From Hymenobacter guriensis (GTDB lineage Bacteria > Bacteroidota > Bacteroidia > Cytophagales > Hymenobacteraceae): DNA of 64,000 nt. Under the pieces are notes generated by a model. The model saw nothing but the letters and a program-made list of their open reading frames with translations, was not told the DNA's origin and searched no databases. Positions 25,216 to 34,300 of the stretch are shown piece by piece (position 1 is the first letter of the stretch; each line of letters begins with the position of its first letter). The stretch lies in assembly GCF_015773195.1 (NCBI RefSeq), contig NZ_JADWYK010000006.1, forward strand, positions 62,001 to 126,000, given 5' to 3'. Both the position numbers and the translations under genes were made by a program.

Positions 25216-25247
25216 AAGGCCAGCGCGGTTCTATCCGCGCTGGCCTT
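25216..25247 (-). terminator. terminator of the CarboxypepD_reg-like gene
   Basis: AAGGCCAGCGCGG and CCGCGCTGGCCTT are perfect complements around a 6-base loop; on the minus strand the stem runs into TTTTG. It lies 26 bases beyond the stop at 25273. Confidence 0.88.
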
Positions 25248-25272
25248 CTGCTGATAGGAATCTGACGATGCG

Positions 25273-25956
25273 TTAGTAGTCCACTCCTTCTTTTTTCTTG
25301 AACTCGCCTTTCTTCACTTGCTGAATGAGCTGCAACCAGCTGAAGGGGTTCAACAGGGGGTTGTTGGCCTGCACCGAGGGGCCAAGGCCCATGCGGCGCT
25401 GCTGCTCTTGCTGCTGCTGCTGCATAGTTTGGCGGTAGTTGCCCACACTGGTCACGGGTGCGTTGTTAAAAATGCGCCGCATGATGTCCTCGTTCAGGTT
25501 TTCGGCCGTGGCCGAGCCTCTTTCCTTGGGCAGCTTGAGGGCCAGGAAGGCCCGTTTGAATTCCCGCTCGGTGGCGTAGGGGAAGATGCGGATTTCGGGA
25601 AGTACGGTGGCGTCTTCCTTGAGCGACACAATTACGGAGTAGCTCTGGCGCTGGTAATCGGCCGGAATAACTACGTACTGGTTGCGGTAGCCCAAAGAGC
25701 GAATTACGATACTATCCCCGGCCAGCACGGGCAGGGAAAAGTAGCCGTAGGCGTTGGTGGCGGTGCCGCGCCCGGCCTGGGGCACCAGCACGGAAGCACC
25801 GGGCACGCCCAGCAGCGAGTCGCCGGTGGCTACGATGCCGGTGAACTGCACCACCTGGCGCTGGCCCTGGGCTTGCGCCTCAATGGGGCGGCCCAGCCAG
25901 GCAGCCAGGAGCAGCAACCCAGCTAAAACAAAACGAAATCGAACCACTTCAGACAT
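25273..25956 (-). CDS. secreted CarboxypepD_reg-like domain protein
   Basis: A 227-residue precursor: signal peptide (RFVLAGLLLLAAWLG...AQA), then a beta-sandwich with the pattern FTGIVATGDSLLGVPGASVL, GTATNAYGYFSLPVLAGDS and SLGYRNQYVVIPAD, which is the carboxypeptidase regulatory-like fold found at the front of Bacteroidota TonB-dependent receptors and lone in small secreted proteins. The C-terminal half has a glutamine-rich stretch (QQQQQEQQRR) and a lysine-rich end. Probably periplasmic; role unknown. It is divergent from the ArsR-type regulator. Confidence 0.8.
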   Translation of the reverse strand: MSEVVRFRFVLAGLLLLAAWLGRPIEAQAQGQRQVVQFTGIVATGDSLLGVPGASVLVPQAGRGTATNAYGYFSLPVLAGDSIVIRSLGYRNQYVVIPADYQRQSYSVIVSLKEDATVLPEIRIFPYATEREFKRAFLALKLPKERGSATAENLNEDIMRRIFNNAPVTSVGNYRQTMQQQQQEQQRRMGLGPSVQANNPLLNPFSWLQLIQQVKKGEFKKKEGVDY

Positions 25957-26013
25957 ACAAAACGAACCTGACTACAAGTATACGGCGCTTTCGGGGCACT
26001 CCCCGCTTTGGCG

Positions 26014-26021
26014 TAAATTTG
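26014..26021 (+). promoter_or_regulatory. candidate -7 element TAAATTTG
   Basis: Full match to TAnnTTTG, 43 bp before the ATG at 26065. The -33 TTTG is not at the canonical distance, so this is a moderate call for the regulator / ferredoxin / nucleotidase run. Confidence 0.4.
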
Positions 26022-26064
26022 CGCCGGCCCCGTGCCGACCCTCCTCTCCCCGTTGCTACACAAG

Positions 26065-26472
26065 ATGCGCCTGAAACATTTCTCCGTTGCATTTGGCCTG
26101 CCAATTTTTAAGGCCCTCGGCGACGAAAGCCGGGTGCGCATCCTGCATTTGCTCTGGCGCAACCAGGAAATGTGCATTTCCGACTTGGAACAGGTGCTCG
26201 ACTTCACTCAAACCAAAACTTCCCGCCAGCTGGCCACCTTGAAAAGTGCCGGCCTCGTGAGCTTCCGGCGCCTCGACAACTGGGTATTCTACTTCATCAA
26301 GGACGAAGCCCTGGATTTCGTTCAGCAACTGCTCAGCTACATGGAGCGCGACACGCAGCTGGCCAAAGACCAGAAGATTTACCAGACGCTCTGGTCGAAC
26401 CGAGAGCTGGCCGCGTATAAGCTGCAAAACCGCCGCTGGACGGGCACCGCCGAGTCCGACGAACGTGGCTAA
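26065..26472 (+). CDS. ArsR-family winged-helix regulator
   Basis: A 135-residue DNA-binding protein. The winged-helix body is FKALGDESRVRILHLLWRNQ, ISDLEQVLDFTQTKTSRQL (recognition helix) and LKSAGLVSFRRLDNWVFYFI (wing). The C-terminal tail is long and charged. There is one cysteine (MCISDL) before the recognition helix, so a metal-thiolate site like that of ArsR is not obvious. I chose the ATG at 26065 over a GTG at 26032. The ferredoxin gene starts 28 bp downstream and may be under its control. Confidence 0.85.
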   Translation: MRLKHFSVAFGLPIFKALGDESRVRILHLLWRNQEMCISDLEQVLDFTQTKTSRQLATLKSAGLVSFRRLDNWVFYFIKDEALDFVQQLLSYMERDTQLAKDQKIYQTLWSNRELAAYKLQNRRWTGTAESDERG

Positions 26473-26500
26473 CTGCTGCCCTGGCGCCCTTGCTTTTTCT

Positions 26501-26815
26501 ATGAAGTCTGTTGTCCGATTGTTTGTTTGCACTGCCCAGAAAGATGAAATCGGCAAAGACGTAGCGCGGGCGCTGAAAATTGAAGTCAAGAAACAGGGCC
26601 TGAAAAGCCTCTTCAGCGGGGGCGAAAAGCACAAAATACGCGTGCAGACCTGCAACTGCCTCGACCTGTGCAAGCACTGCAAGAAAGGCCCCGGCGCTGC
26701 CCTAGTTGTATACCCGGAAGGCCCCGTGTACGGGGACGTCAAGCCCCGCGACGCGGCCGACATTGTCCAGCACCTAAGCGAAGGAAAGCCGGTGAAGCGC
26801 CTGCTGCTGGATTGA
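26501..26815 (+). CDS. thioredoxin-like [2Fe-2S] ferredoxin
   Basis: A 104-residue small protein of the (2Fe-2S) ferredoxin / thioredoxin-like family. The pattern RLFVC at the start and RVQTCNCLDLCKHCKKGPGA in the centre gives cysteines C10, C51, C53, C57 and C60, of which four would hold the cluster. The family acts as a low-potential electron carrier; the partner here is unknown. It follows the ArsR-type regulator by 28 bp and precedes the HAD nucleotidase by 81 bp. Confidence 0.8.
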   Translation: MKSVVRLFVCTAQKDEIGKDVARALKIEVKKQGLKSLFSGGEKHKIRVQTCNCLDLCKHCKKGPGAALVVYPEGPVYGDVKPRDAADIVQHLSEGKPVKRLLLD

Positions 26816-26896
26816 TTGTCAGTGAGGTCAAGCCGAATAAGGCCGGACTAATTCGCCTGTTAGCTGTTCTAGTACCCGTCAACTCATTACGCCTTC

Positions 26897-27589
26897 GTGA
26901 AATACCATCACCTCTTCTTTGATCTGGACCACACCCTGTGGGACTTTGAAACCAACGCCGACGAAACCCTGCGTCACCTGTTTGAGCTGCACAACCTGCA
27001 GCGCCACGGCATTGCGGTGGAGAAGTTTATCCAGGTGTACTCCGATATCAACCACGGCCTGTGGCGGATGTACCAGAACAACAAAATCACCCAGCAGCAG
27101 CTGCGCGTCACCCGCTTTCCGCGCACCTTCGTGCAACTGGGTTTGCGCGAGGAGGATACGCCAACGGGCATCTCCGAGCAGTTCACGGATATTCTACCCC
27201 TGAAGTCGGCCGTGTTTCCCTACACCTACGAGGTGCTCGACTATCTGCAGGCGAAGGGCTACCACCTGCACCTGATTACCAACGGGTTCAGGGACATCCA
27301 GTATGTCAAGCTCAACTCTTCCCGCCTCACCGACTACTTCCAGGAAATAGTAACGTCGGAATGCTGCGGGCACCTCAAGCCTGATGCGCGCATCTTTGCC
27401 CACGCCCTGGAGCGCACCGGCGCTACTGCCCCGGAAAGCCTCATGATTGGCGACAACCTGGAGTGCGACGTGCTGGGTGCCCACAATGCCGGCCTCGACC
27501 AGGTGTACTTCAACCCCGAAAAACGCCGCCACTTCAACCAGATTACCTACGAAATCAGCTGCCTGAGCGAGCTGAAGGAGATTTTGTAG
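26897..27589 (+). CDS. yjjG: YjjG-family noncanonical pyrimidine nucleotidase (HAD)
   Basis: A 230-residue HAD phosphatase. The first motif FFDLDHTLW carries the nucleophile D9 and acid D11; LITNGF is motif II; the motif III lysine is in CGHLKPDARIF; and GDNLECDVLGA is motif IV. The length and the FDLDHTLWDF start fit YjjG, which dephosphorylates noncanonical pyrimidine nucleotides and limits their incorporation. The start codon is GTG. It probably belongs to the same transcript as the two genes upstream, though no shared pathway is evident. Confidence 0.88.
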   Translation: MKYHHLFFDLDHTLWDFETNADETLRHLFELHNLQRHGIAVEKFIQVYSDINHGLWRMYQNNKITQQQLRVTRFPRTFVQLGLREEDTPTGISEQFTDILPLKSAVFPYTYEVLDYLQAKGYHLHLITNGFRDIQYVKLNSSRLTDYFQEIVTSECCGHLKPDARIFAHALERTGATAPESLMIGDNLECDVLGAHNAGLDQVYFNPEKRRHFNQITYEISCLSELKEIL

Positions 27590-27772
27590 GTTATACCTGC
27601 TCTCCTGAGCCCCACCGCTGGCATAAACAGTTTATTCGAGCGGCAGTACTTCATCAGACTCAATTTAATTTATAAAACGTTATACTTATACGATTATTAG
27701 TTGGACTTATTGGCAATGCCTAATTTTAGGCGAATCATTTCCTTCGGGCACTGCGCTCGTGCTGAAGCCGCT

Positions 27773-30700
27773 ATGCCCCGCCTTTTTGAATTGCACCAAT
27801 GGCTTACCCCCGGCAAAACCTGGGGAAGGCGGCTGCTCCTTCTGCTCTTGTGGCTGGGGCTGTTCTCTGCGTCCTCGGCCCGGCCCAGCCCGGCGGCCAT
27901 CGCTGACTACCAGCGCCGGCTTCGGGGCCAGCGTTTCGACCACCGCTACTGGGATGCCCCCCACGACTCACTGCGGAGGGTACTGGCCAGCCAGCGCGCC
28001 GACACCCTCCGCTTCCAAACCCTCAACCAGCTCTTCAACCTGACCGATCTGTCGCAGGAGGCGCTGCCCGATCTGCTGGGCGAGCACCGCGAAGCCCAGC
28101 GGCTGGCCAACCGGCTGCACTACCCCGAGCGGGTGCCCCTGCGGCTGGTGGTGGCCTTCGACGAGCTGGCGCTCCGGCCGGCCCCGAACCTGTCGGCTAT
28201 GCGCGATACCCTGCTCGCTGCTTTGCGGGCCTACGATGCCCTGGGCAGCGGGCCGCAGCCCTATCTTCTGGAATGGATTAAACAAGTCATGACCGAGCTA
28301 AAGCAGCCGGAAGCCAACCGCACGTTCTTCACGCACCGGCTGGCCCACGAGCAGCAGCGGGGCAACGTGATGAACAGCGCCATTTGCTACCGTATGCTGG
28401 GCAACTACTACGGGGCACTGGGCGACTACAACCAGGCTATCAGCCAGCGGATGCGGGCCGCCGAGCTTTTTCGCACATGCTCGGCCTTTCGGTACTACAA
28501 CGAGCTGGGAGCTATCGGCATCACGTATACCGAATGGGGCAACCACGCCCGGGCCCTTCCTTTCCTCCAGAAAGCGTTGACTATGCCCGGCTTCGCGCCG
28601 GAAACCTATTACGCGGCCATAAACCACGCCCTGGCCCGCGCCTACTTCAAGCTGGGGCGCTACAAAGCAGCCCGGCGCTGCAATGCCCGCATCCTGCGCC
28701 CCCACCGCCCCGCGGCTACCGTTGCACCCTACGACCGCGCGTTGGGCCTGGTGCAGGAAAGCGCCATCCTGCTGGCGCTGGGCCGCCCGGCGGCTGCCCA
28801 TCCCCTACTCGTAGCCGGCCAGCACTTGGTCGACTCCCTGCAGTTGCCGCTTCGGTCTTACGCCGGCTATTGCGAGTTGCAGGCCAGCTGGGCCCGCTAC
28901 TACACAGCCACCGCCCAGGAGGCGCGGGCCCTGCACGCTTGGGAGACGGCCCTGCACCAGGCCCGGCAGGAACGCCAGGCAGCTCTAACCCTGGACTACC
29001 TGCGCGGGCTGGCCACCAGCTGTCAGCGGCAGGGCCAAGCCGCGCGCGCAGCCACCTACGGCCTGGCCGCGCTGGCCCTGGCCGATACGCTGGAGGCAGC
29101 GGAGGTTGCCACGCGCGTGGCCCGCTACGAGTTCGAGCAGGACGACCGCGCCCAGCAGCAACGCCTGGAGCATCTGCGCCGCGCCCAGCAGCGCAGCACG
29201 GCCCAGGTACAGCAGCAGCGGGTGCAGTTGGGCGGGCTGCTGGCGGGCCTGGCCGTGCTGAGCGGCCTGGCCGGGCTGCTGTGGCGCAATGCGCGCCAAA
29301 AGAGCCGCGACAATGCCCTGCTGGCGGCCCAGCAGCAGCAGCTGGAAGACCAGGCCCGACGCCTGGGCGAGCTGGACGCGGCCAAAAACCAGTTCTTCGC
29401 CAACGCCAGCCACGAGCTGCGCACCCCGCTCACGCTGGTGCTGGCCCCGCTCGAAACGCTACTCACCGACCCCAACCGGCCGCTGCCGGCCGCCGTGCGC
29501 GGCCCTGTGGCCCTGGCCCACCGGCAGGCCGGCCGCCTCAACGAGTTAGTGAACCGCATTCTGGACCTGACTCGCCTGCAGGCTGGCCGGCTGCCGGTCC
29601 AGCCCGTGCTCACGGCCCTGGGCACATTCCTGCACCGGGTGGTAACGCAGTTTGCCCCGCTGGCCGCCGCGCGTGGCCTGACGCTGCGTGGCCCCGACAC
29701 GGTGCCCGAGGTGCTGCACTTGCTTGTAGATGCCGACAAGGTGGAGCAAATTCTAACCAACCTGCTCATCAATGCCCTGAACCACACGCCCGCCGGCGGC
29801 ACGCTGGTCCTCACGGCCGACCTCCCCGGACCTGACGGCTACTATGCCATAACCGTGCGCGACACCGGCCCCGGCATCGCGCCGGCCGAGCAGGAGCGAG
29901 TATTTGAGCGGTTTTATCAAAGCCCCCAGAACCAGGCGCAAGGCGGCACCGGCCTGGGTTTGGCCCTGAGCCGGGAGCTGGCTGAGCTGCTGGGCGGCAC
30001 CCTCACGCTGGTGAGTGAGCCGGGGCAGGGCGCCGCTTTTACCCTGCGCTTCCCGGCCGAGGAAGTGAAAATAAATGAATTAAAAGAGGAACCGGAAGGG
30101 CTGAAAGCTGGTGAGACGCAAACGACAACCAGTACTGGGCCAGCAGCGGACGCGGCTTCCGTATCCTTGACTCCTGCATCTGAAGGGCCGTCTTTTTCCC
30201 CTCAGCTTTTACCTGCTAACTCTAGCCCCCGGGTGCTGGTGGTGGAGGATGAGTCCGACCTGCGCGAATACCTGCGCGAGCTGCTGGCACCCACCTGCCA
30301 GGTGCTGACCGCTGCTGACGGCCAGGCCGCGCTGGAGCTACTGGCCCGTGAAGCTCCCATCGACCTTATTACCACCGACGCCATGATGCCGCGCCTGAGC
30401 GGCATTGACCTGATTGCCACCCTCAAAGCTGACCCGACTTGGTCCCGCGTACCGGTGCTCATGCTCACCGCCCGGGCCGATGAGGACCACCGCCGAACTG
30501 CCCTCACGGTGGGCGTGGACGACTACCTGACCAAGCCATTCGCCCCGGCCGAGCTGCTGGCTCGCGTGCAGCTGCTATTGACTCGCTACAACGTGCGCCG
30601 CCACTTCGCTGCCCTGCCCGCCGAAGCGCCGGATGAGCCGGTCAGTCAGCCGGAGCCCACGGTAGTACTAGCCCCGACAGACCGGGCCGTCGCCGCAACC

Positions 30701-31048
30701 TTGCAGGCTCCACCGCCCGCCGTAGGCGAGCAGTTGGCGCAGTGGCAAACGCAGGTGGCTGCGCACCTGGCCGACGAGCAGTTTGGCACGACCGAACTGG
30801 CCCGCCTGCTGGGCCTAAGTGAGCGGACGCTGTACCGCCGCCTGGGCGAGCTGGCTGGCCTCACGCCGGCAGCCTGGCTGCGCGAGCTGCGCCTGCACCA
30901 GGCCCGGCAGCTGCTCGAGGCCGGAGGCTTCGGCTCGGTGGCCGCAGTAGCCGATGCGGTGGGCTTTGCCTCGGCCAAGCACTTCAGCAATGTGTACGCC
31001 GAACGGTTTGGCCGCCGCCCCAGCGAGTACCAGGCGGCCCAGCAGTAG
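27773..31048 (+). CDS. hybrid two-component regulator: TPR sensor, histidine kinase, receiver, AraC domain
   Basis: A 1,091-residue one-protein signalling system. Order: signal or first membrane segment (LLLLLLWLGLFSASSA), a periplasmic helical region of TPR type (about residues 120-460, e.g. MLGNYYGALGDYNQAISQ), a membrane helix near 484-505, a kinase domain with phospho-acceptor H547 in NASHELRTPL, N box NLLINALNHTP, G boxes DTGPGI and GGTGLGLAL, then a receiver with acceptor D869 in TTDAMMP and K921, and an AraC/XylS domain (about 1000-1091). This is the HTCS layout, but the sensor is TPR rather than the Reg_prop propeller of classical polysaccharide regulators. It lies upstream of, and may control, the giant secreted protein gene. 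Confidence 0.92.
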   Translation: MPRLFELHQWLTPGKTWGRRLLLLLLWLGLFSASSARPSPAAIADYQRRLRGQRFDHRYWDAPHDSLRRVLASQRADTLRFQTLNQLFNLTDLSQEALPDLLGEHREAQRLANRLHYPERVPLRLVVAFDELALRPAPNLSAMRDTLLAALRAYDALGSGPQPYLLEWIKQVMTELKQPEANRTFFTHRLAHEQQRGNVMNSAICYRMLGNYYGALGDYNQAISQRMRAAELFRTCSAFRYYNELGAIGITYTEWGNHARALPFLQKALTMPGFAPETYYAAINHALARAYFKLGRYKAARRCNARILRPHRPAATVAPYDRALGLVQESAILLALGRPAAAHPLLVAGQHLVDSLQLPLRSYAGYCELQASWARYYTATAQEARALHAWETALHQARQERQAALTLDYLRGLATSCQRQGQAARAATYGLAALALADTLEAAEVATRVARYEFEQDDRAQQQRLEHLRRAQQRSTAQVQQQRVQLGGLLAGLAVLSGLAGLLWRNARQKSRDNALLAAQQQQLEDQARRLGELDAAKNQFFANASHELRTPLTLVLAPLETLLTDPNRPLPAAVRGPVALAHRQAGRLNELVNRILDLTRLQAGRLPVQPVLTALGTFLHRVVTQFAPLAAARGLTLRGPDTVPEVLHLLVDADKVEQILTNLLINALNHTPAGGTLVLTADLPGPDGYYAITVRDTGPGIAPAEQERVFERFYQSPQNQAQGGTGLGLALSRELAELLGGTLTLVSEPGQGAAFTLRFPAEEVKINELKEEPEGLKAGETQTTTSTGPAADAASVSLTPASEGPSFSPQLLPANSSPRVLVVEDESDLREYLRELLAPTCQVLTAADGQAALELLAREAPIDLITTDAMMPRLSGIDLIATLKADPTWSRVPVLMLTARADEDHRRTALTVGVDDYLTKPFAPAELLARVQLLLTRYNVRRHFAALPAEAPDEPVSQPEPTVVLAPTDRAVAATLQAPPPAVGEQLAQWQTQVAAHLADEQFGTTELARLLGLSERTLYRRLGELAGLTPAAWLRELRLHQARQLLEAGGFGSVAAVADAVGFASAKHFSNVYAERFGRRPSEYQAAQQ

Positions 31049-31352
31049 TGCGCCGCCGCCCATAGGGCAGTGCTGACGGACGGCCAGGTGCTGACGTGCG
31101 CCGGAAAATCGGGTAGCGGGCCCATCAGCCAGGGAGAAGTTCCTGCCAAAAGCCGGTCAAATTCCTGCCAATGAAAAAATGGCAGGAATTTGACCGGCTT
31201 TTGCGCTCGAAGCGGGGAGCTTTGTAAGCTGATACCAGCCCGCCGGAGATGAACACTTGTGCGGGACTGGTTTCCCCTTTGAGTTGGCTTGCTGCTCCGC
31301 GCGCGTCCCCGCGCTAGCCAGCCCCATTCTTCCAGCTCCAATCCGTGGTTCT
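31049..31352 (+). other. 304-bp spacer before the giant gene, with a 23-bp perfect hairpin
   Basis: No gene is seen. The stem at 31148-31170 and 31180-31202 (AAAAGCCGGTCAAATTCCTG and complement) is perfect over 23 bp around an A-rich 9-base loop. The motif TTCCTGCCA occurs a second time just upstream at 31139-31147. The stem ends in TTTT and could terminate the kinase gene. Its exact symmetry also fits an operator. Confidence 0.7.
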
Positions 31353-34300
31353 ATGACAAACTTCTCCTCGCTGCTTCGCCTGATAACCAGCCGCCGGCCT
31401 GCGCTGACCGTCCAGGTCTACCGGGCCGTGCTGCTGCTATTGCTACTGGTGGTGCCGCTGCTAGGCCGAGCTCAGGGCATCAGCTTCTCGCCAACTAGCG
31501 GGAGTACTGGTACCAGTGTAGTTATCACGGGTTCCAACTTCAATAACACCGGCATCGTGTCTTTCCCCGGTGCGCTTGGCACCCCCATTGGCGTGAACAA
31601 GCGAGACTTTGTGGTCCACACTACCACCCAAATCACTTTACGCGTGCCGGCCGGGGCCCTCTCCGGACCCATCATAATCACCGACATCAATCCCGTCAAC
31701 GGCGTCTCGACAAGCTACAGCACCGCCACCGAATTTATAACCGATAACCACCTCATTGGTTCGGGGGGGATTACCGTCTGCTCGGGCAACCTCTACGACG
31801 ACGGCGGGCCGACCTATGGCTACAACTACAACCATGACTATTCGACTACCATCAGCCCCGCCACGGCTGGGAGCAAGGTAAAACTCTATTTCACGCAATT
31901 TGATATAGACCCCTATGATGCCGTCTTGTACATCTACGACGGGCCGGATTTCAATGCCCCGCTGATTGGTCAGTATGCCGGCACCAACAGTCCCGGTGCT
32001 GTGGCGGCTACCACCCCCAGCGGCGAGCTTACGATACGCTTAGCAAGTGCCGCTACCGGATATTCCACCCTCCGACCCGGCTTTGTCGCCACTATTTCTT
32101 GCGCGGCCGGAGTGCCCACCATCAGCAGCTTCACGCCCACCAACGGGGCGGCGGGCACCAGCGTGGTGATTACAGGCACCGACTTTACGGGTACCACGGC
32201 CGTGCGCTTCAACGGCACGGCGGCGGCGGGATTTGTGGTCAATTCCAGCACCCAGATTACGGTGCCGGTGCCAGCCGGGGCCACCAGCGGCCCCATCACC
32301 GTCACCAACGGCAATGGCACGGGTAGCAGCAGCGTCTTCACCACCGACAAAACCCTGGTCGGCGTGTCGCCCATCACCACCTGCTCGGGCAGCATCTACG
32401 ACGCGGCGGAGAATTATACCTACTACGGCACGGTATTAATGCCCCCGCGCAACTTTCGAACCACCACTATCAGCCCCGCCACGGTGGGCGGGAAAGTGCG
32501 GCTCACGTTCACGCAGTTCGACGCGAGCCAGGGCAACGGCAGCATCACCGGCCCCGGCTACGTCGCCGTGTACGACGGGCCGGACACCAATTCCCCACTC
32601 ATTGGCCAGTACACCGGCACTACCAATCCCGGTACCGTGACGGCCACCAACCCCACCGGCCAGCTCACGATAAGGCTTTTCCGGTACCTGCCGACTTCGC
32701 CGGGTCCCCCTATTCTGCCCATGTTTTCGGCCTCGATTACCTGCTTTCTGGGGGTGCCCTACATCAGCAGCTTCACGCCGGCCAGTGGGGAAGCGGGCGA
32801 CAACGTAGTGCTCACCGGCCTGAACTTCACCGGCACCACGGCCGTGCGCTTCAACGGCGTGCTGGCCACGAACGTCACGGTCAACTCCGCTACGCAAATC
32901 ACGGTGCGCGTACCAGTCGGGACCACCAACGGGCGCATCACGGTCACCAACGGCATCGGCACGGGCTCCAGTCCCACCAACTTCACGCTGGCCCCGCCCC
33001 TCATCAGCAGCTTCACGCCCACCAGTGGGACGGCGGGCACCGAAGTGTCTTTCACGGGCCGCTTCTTCACCAATATCACGGGCGTGACCTTCAACGGCGT
33101 GGCGGCCGCCAGCTTCGCGGTCAACTCCAGCACCCTCATGAAGGCGACGGTGCCGGTTGGGGCCACTACTGGCCCGATTAGCGTGACCAATGCCAATGGC
33201 ACGGGCACCAGCACTACCAACTTCACCCTGCCGGCCCCCACCATCAGCAGCTTCACGCCTACTAGTGGGGTGGTGGGCGACAATGTGGTTATCACGGGCA
33301 CCAGCTTCTTTCAGGTTTCGGCCGTGCGCTTTAATGGCCTGGCGGCCCCGGGCTTCGTGGTCAACTCAGGCACGCAAATTACGGTGCCCGTGCCGGCCGG
33401 AGCCACCAGCGGAGTTATTACGGTAACTACGCCCAGCGGCACGGGCACCAGCGCCGATAATTTCAGCATCCTGTCCCCGCTCATCAGCTCCTTCACGCCC
33501 AGCAGTGGGGCCTCGGGCACAGGCGTGGTTATCACGGGCTCGAACTTCACTGGCACCACGGCCGTGCGCTTTAATGGGTTGACGGCATCGAGCTTTGTGG
33601 TTAACTCCAGCACCCAAATCACGGTGCCCGTGCCGACCGGCGCCATCAGCGGCGCCATTGCGGTGACGACGCCCAGCGGCACGGGCACCAGTGCTGACAG
33701 CTTTACCACCAATAACTACTGGATGGCCCCGGCGGCCATTACTACTTGTTCGGGTACGCTCTACGACAATGGCGGACCCGGCAACATGGTGTCCAGCCCG
33801 GGCCAAACCATTACCCTTAGCCCTGCCACGGCCGGGGCCAAAGTGCGTCTCCGCTTCACGCAGTTTGCCCTGGGACCTGCCAGCAACAGCCTCGACATCT
33901 TTGATGGGCCGGATGCCAACGCCCCGCTGATCGGGCACTACTCCCAGGCCAGCCCCGGCACCGTGACGGCAGCCAACGCCACCGGCCAGCTTACGGTGCG
34001 CTCCAGCGACAACTCTGCTACGGGCTATGCCGGCTTTGCCGCCACCATCACCTGCGTGACGCCCACCCTCAGCTCCTTTACGCCCACCAGTGGGGCGGCG
34101 GGCACGAGCGTAGTCATTACAGGCACCGAGTTTACCAATGCCACGGCCGTACGCTTCAACGGTGTGCTGGCCCCGGGCTTCGTAGTCAATTCCGATACCC
34201 AAATCACCGTGCCCGTACCAGCTGGCAACGCCAACGGCCTCATTAGCGTGACAGCCCCCTTCGGCACCGCCACTAGCACAGCGAGCTTCAACGTGTTGCT

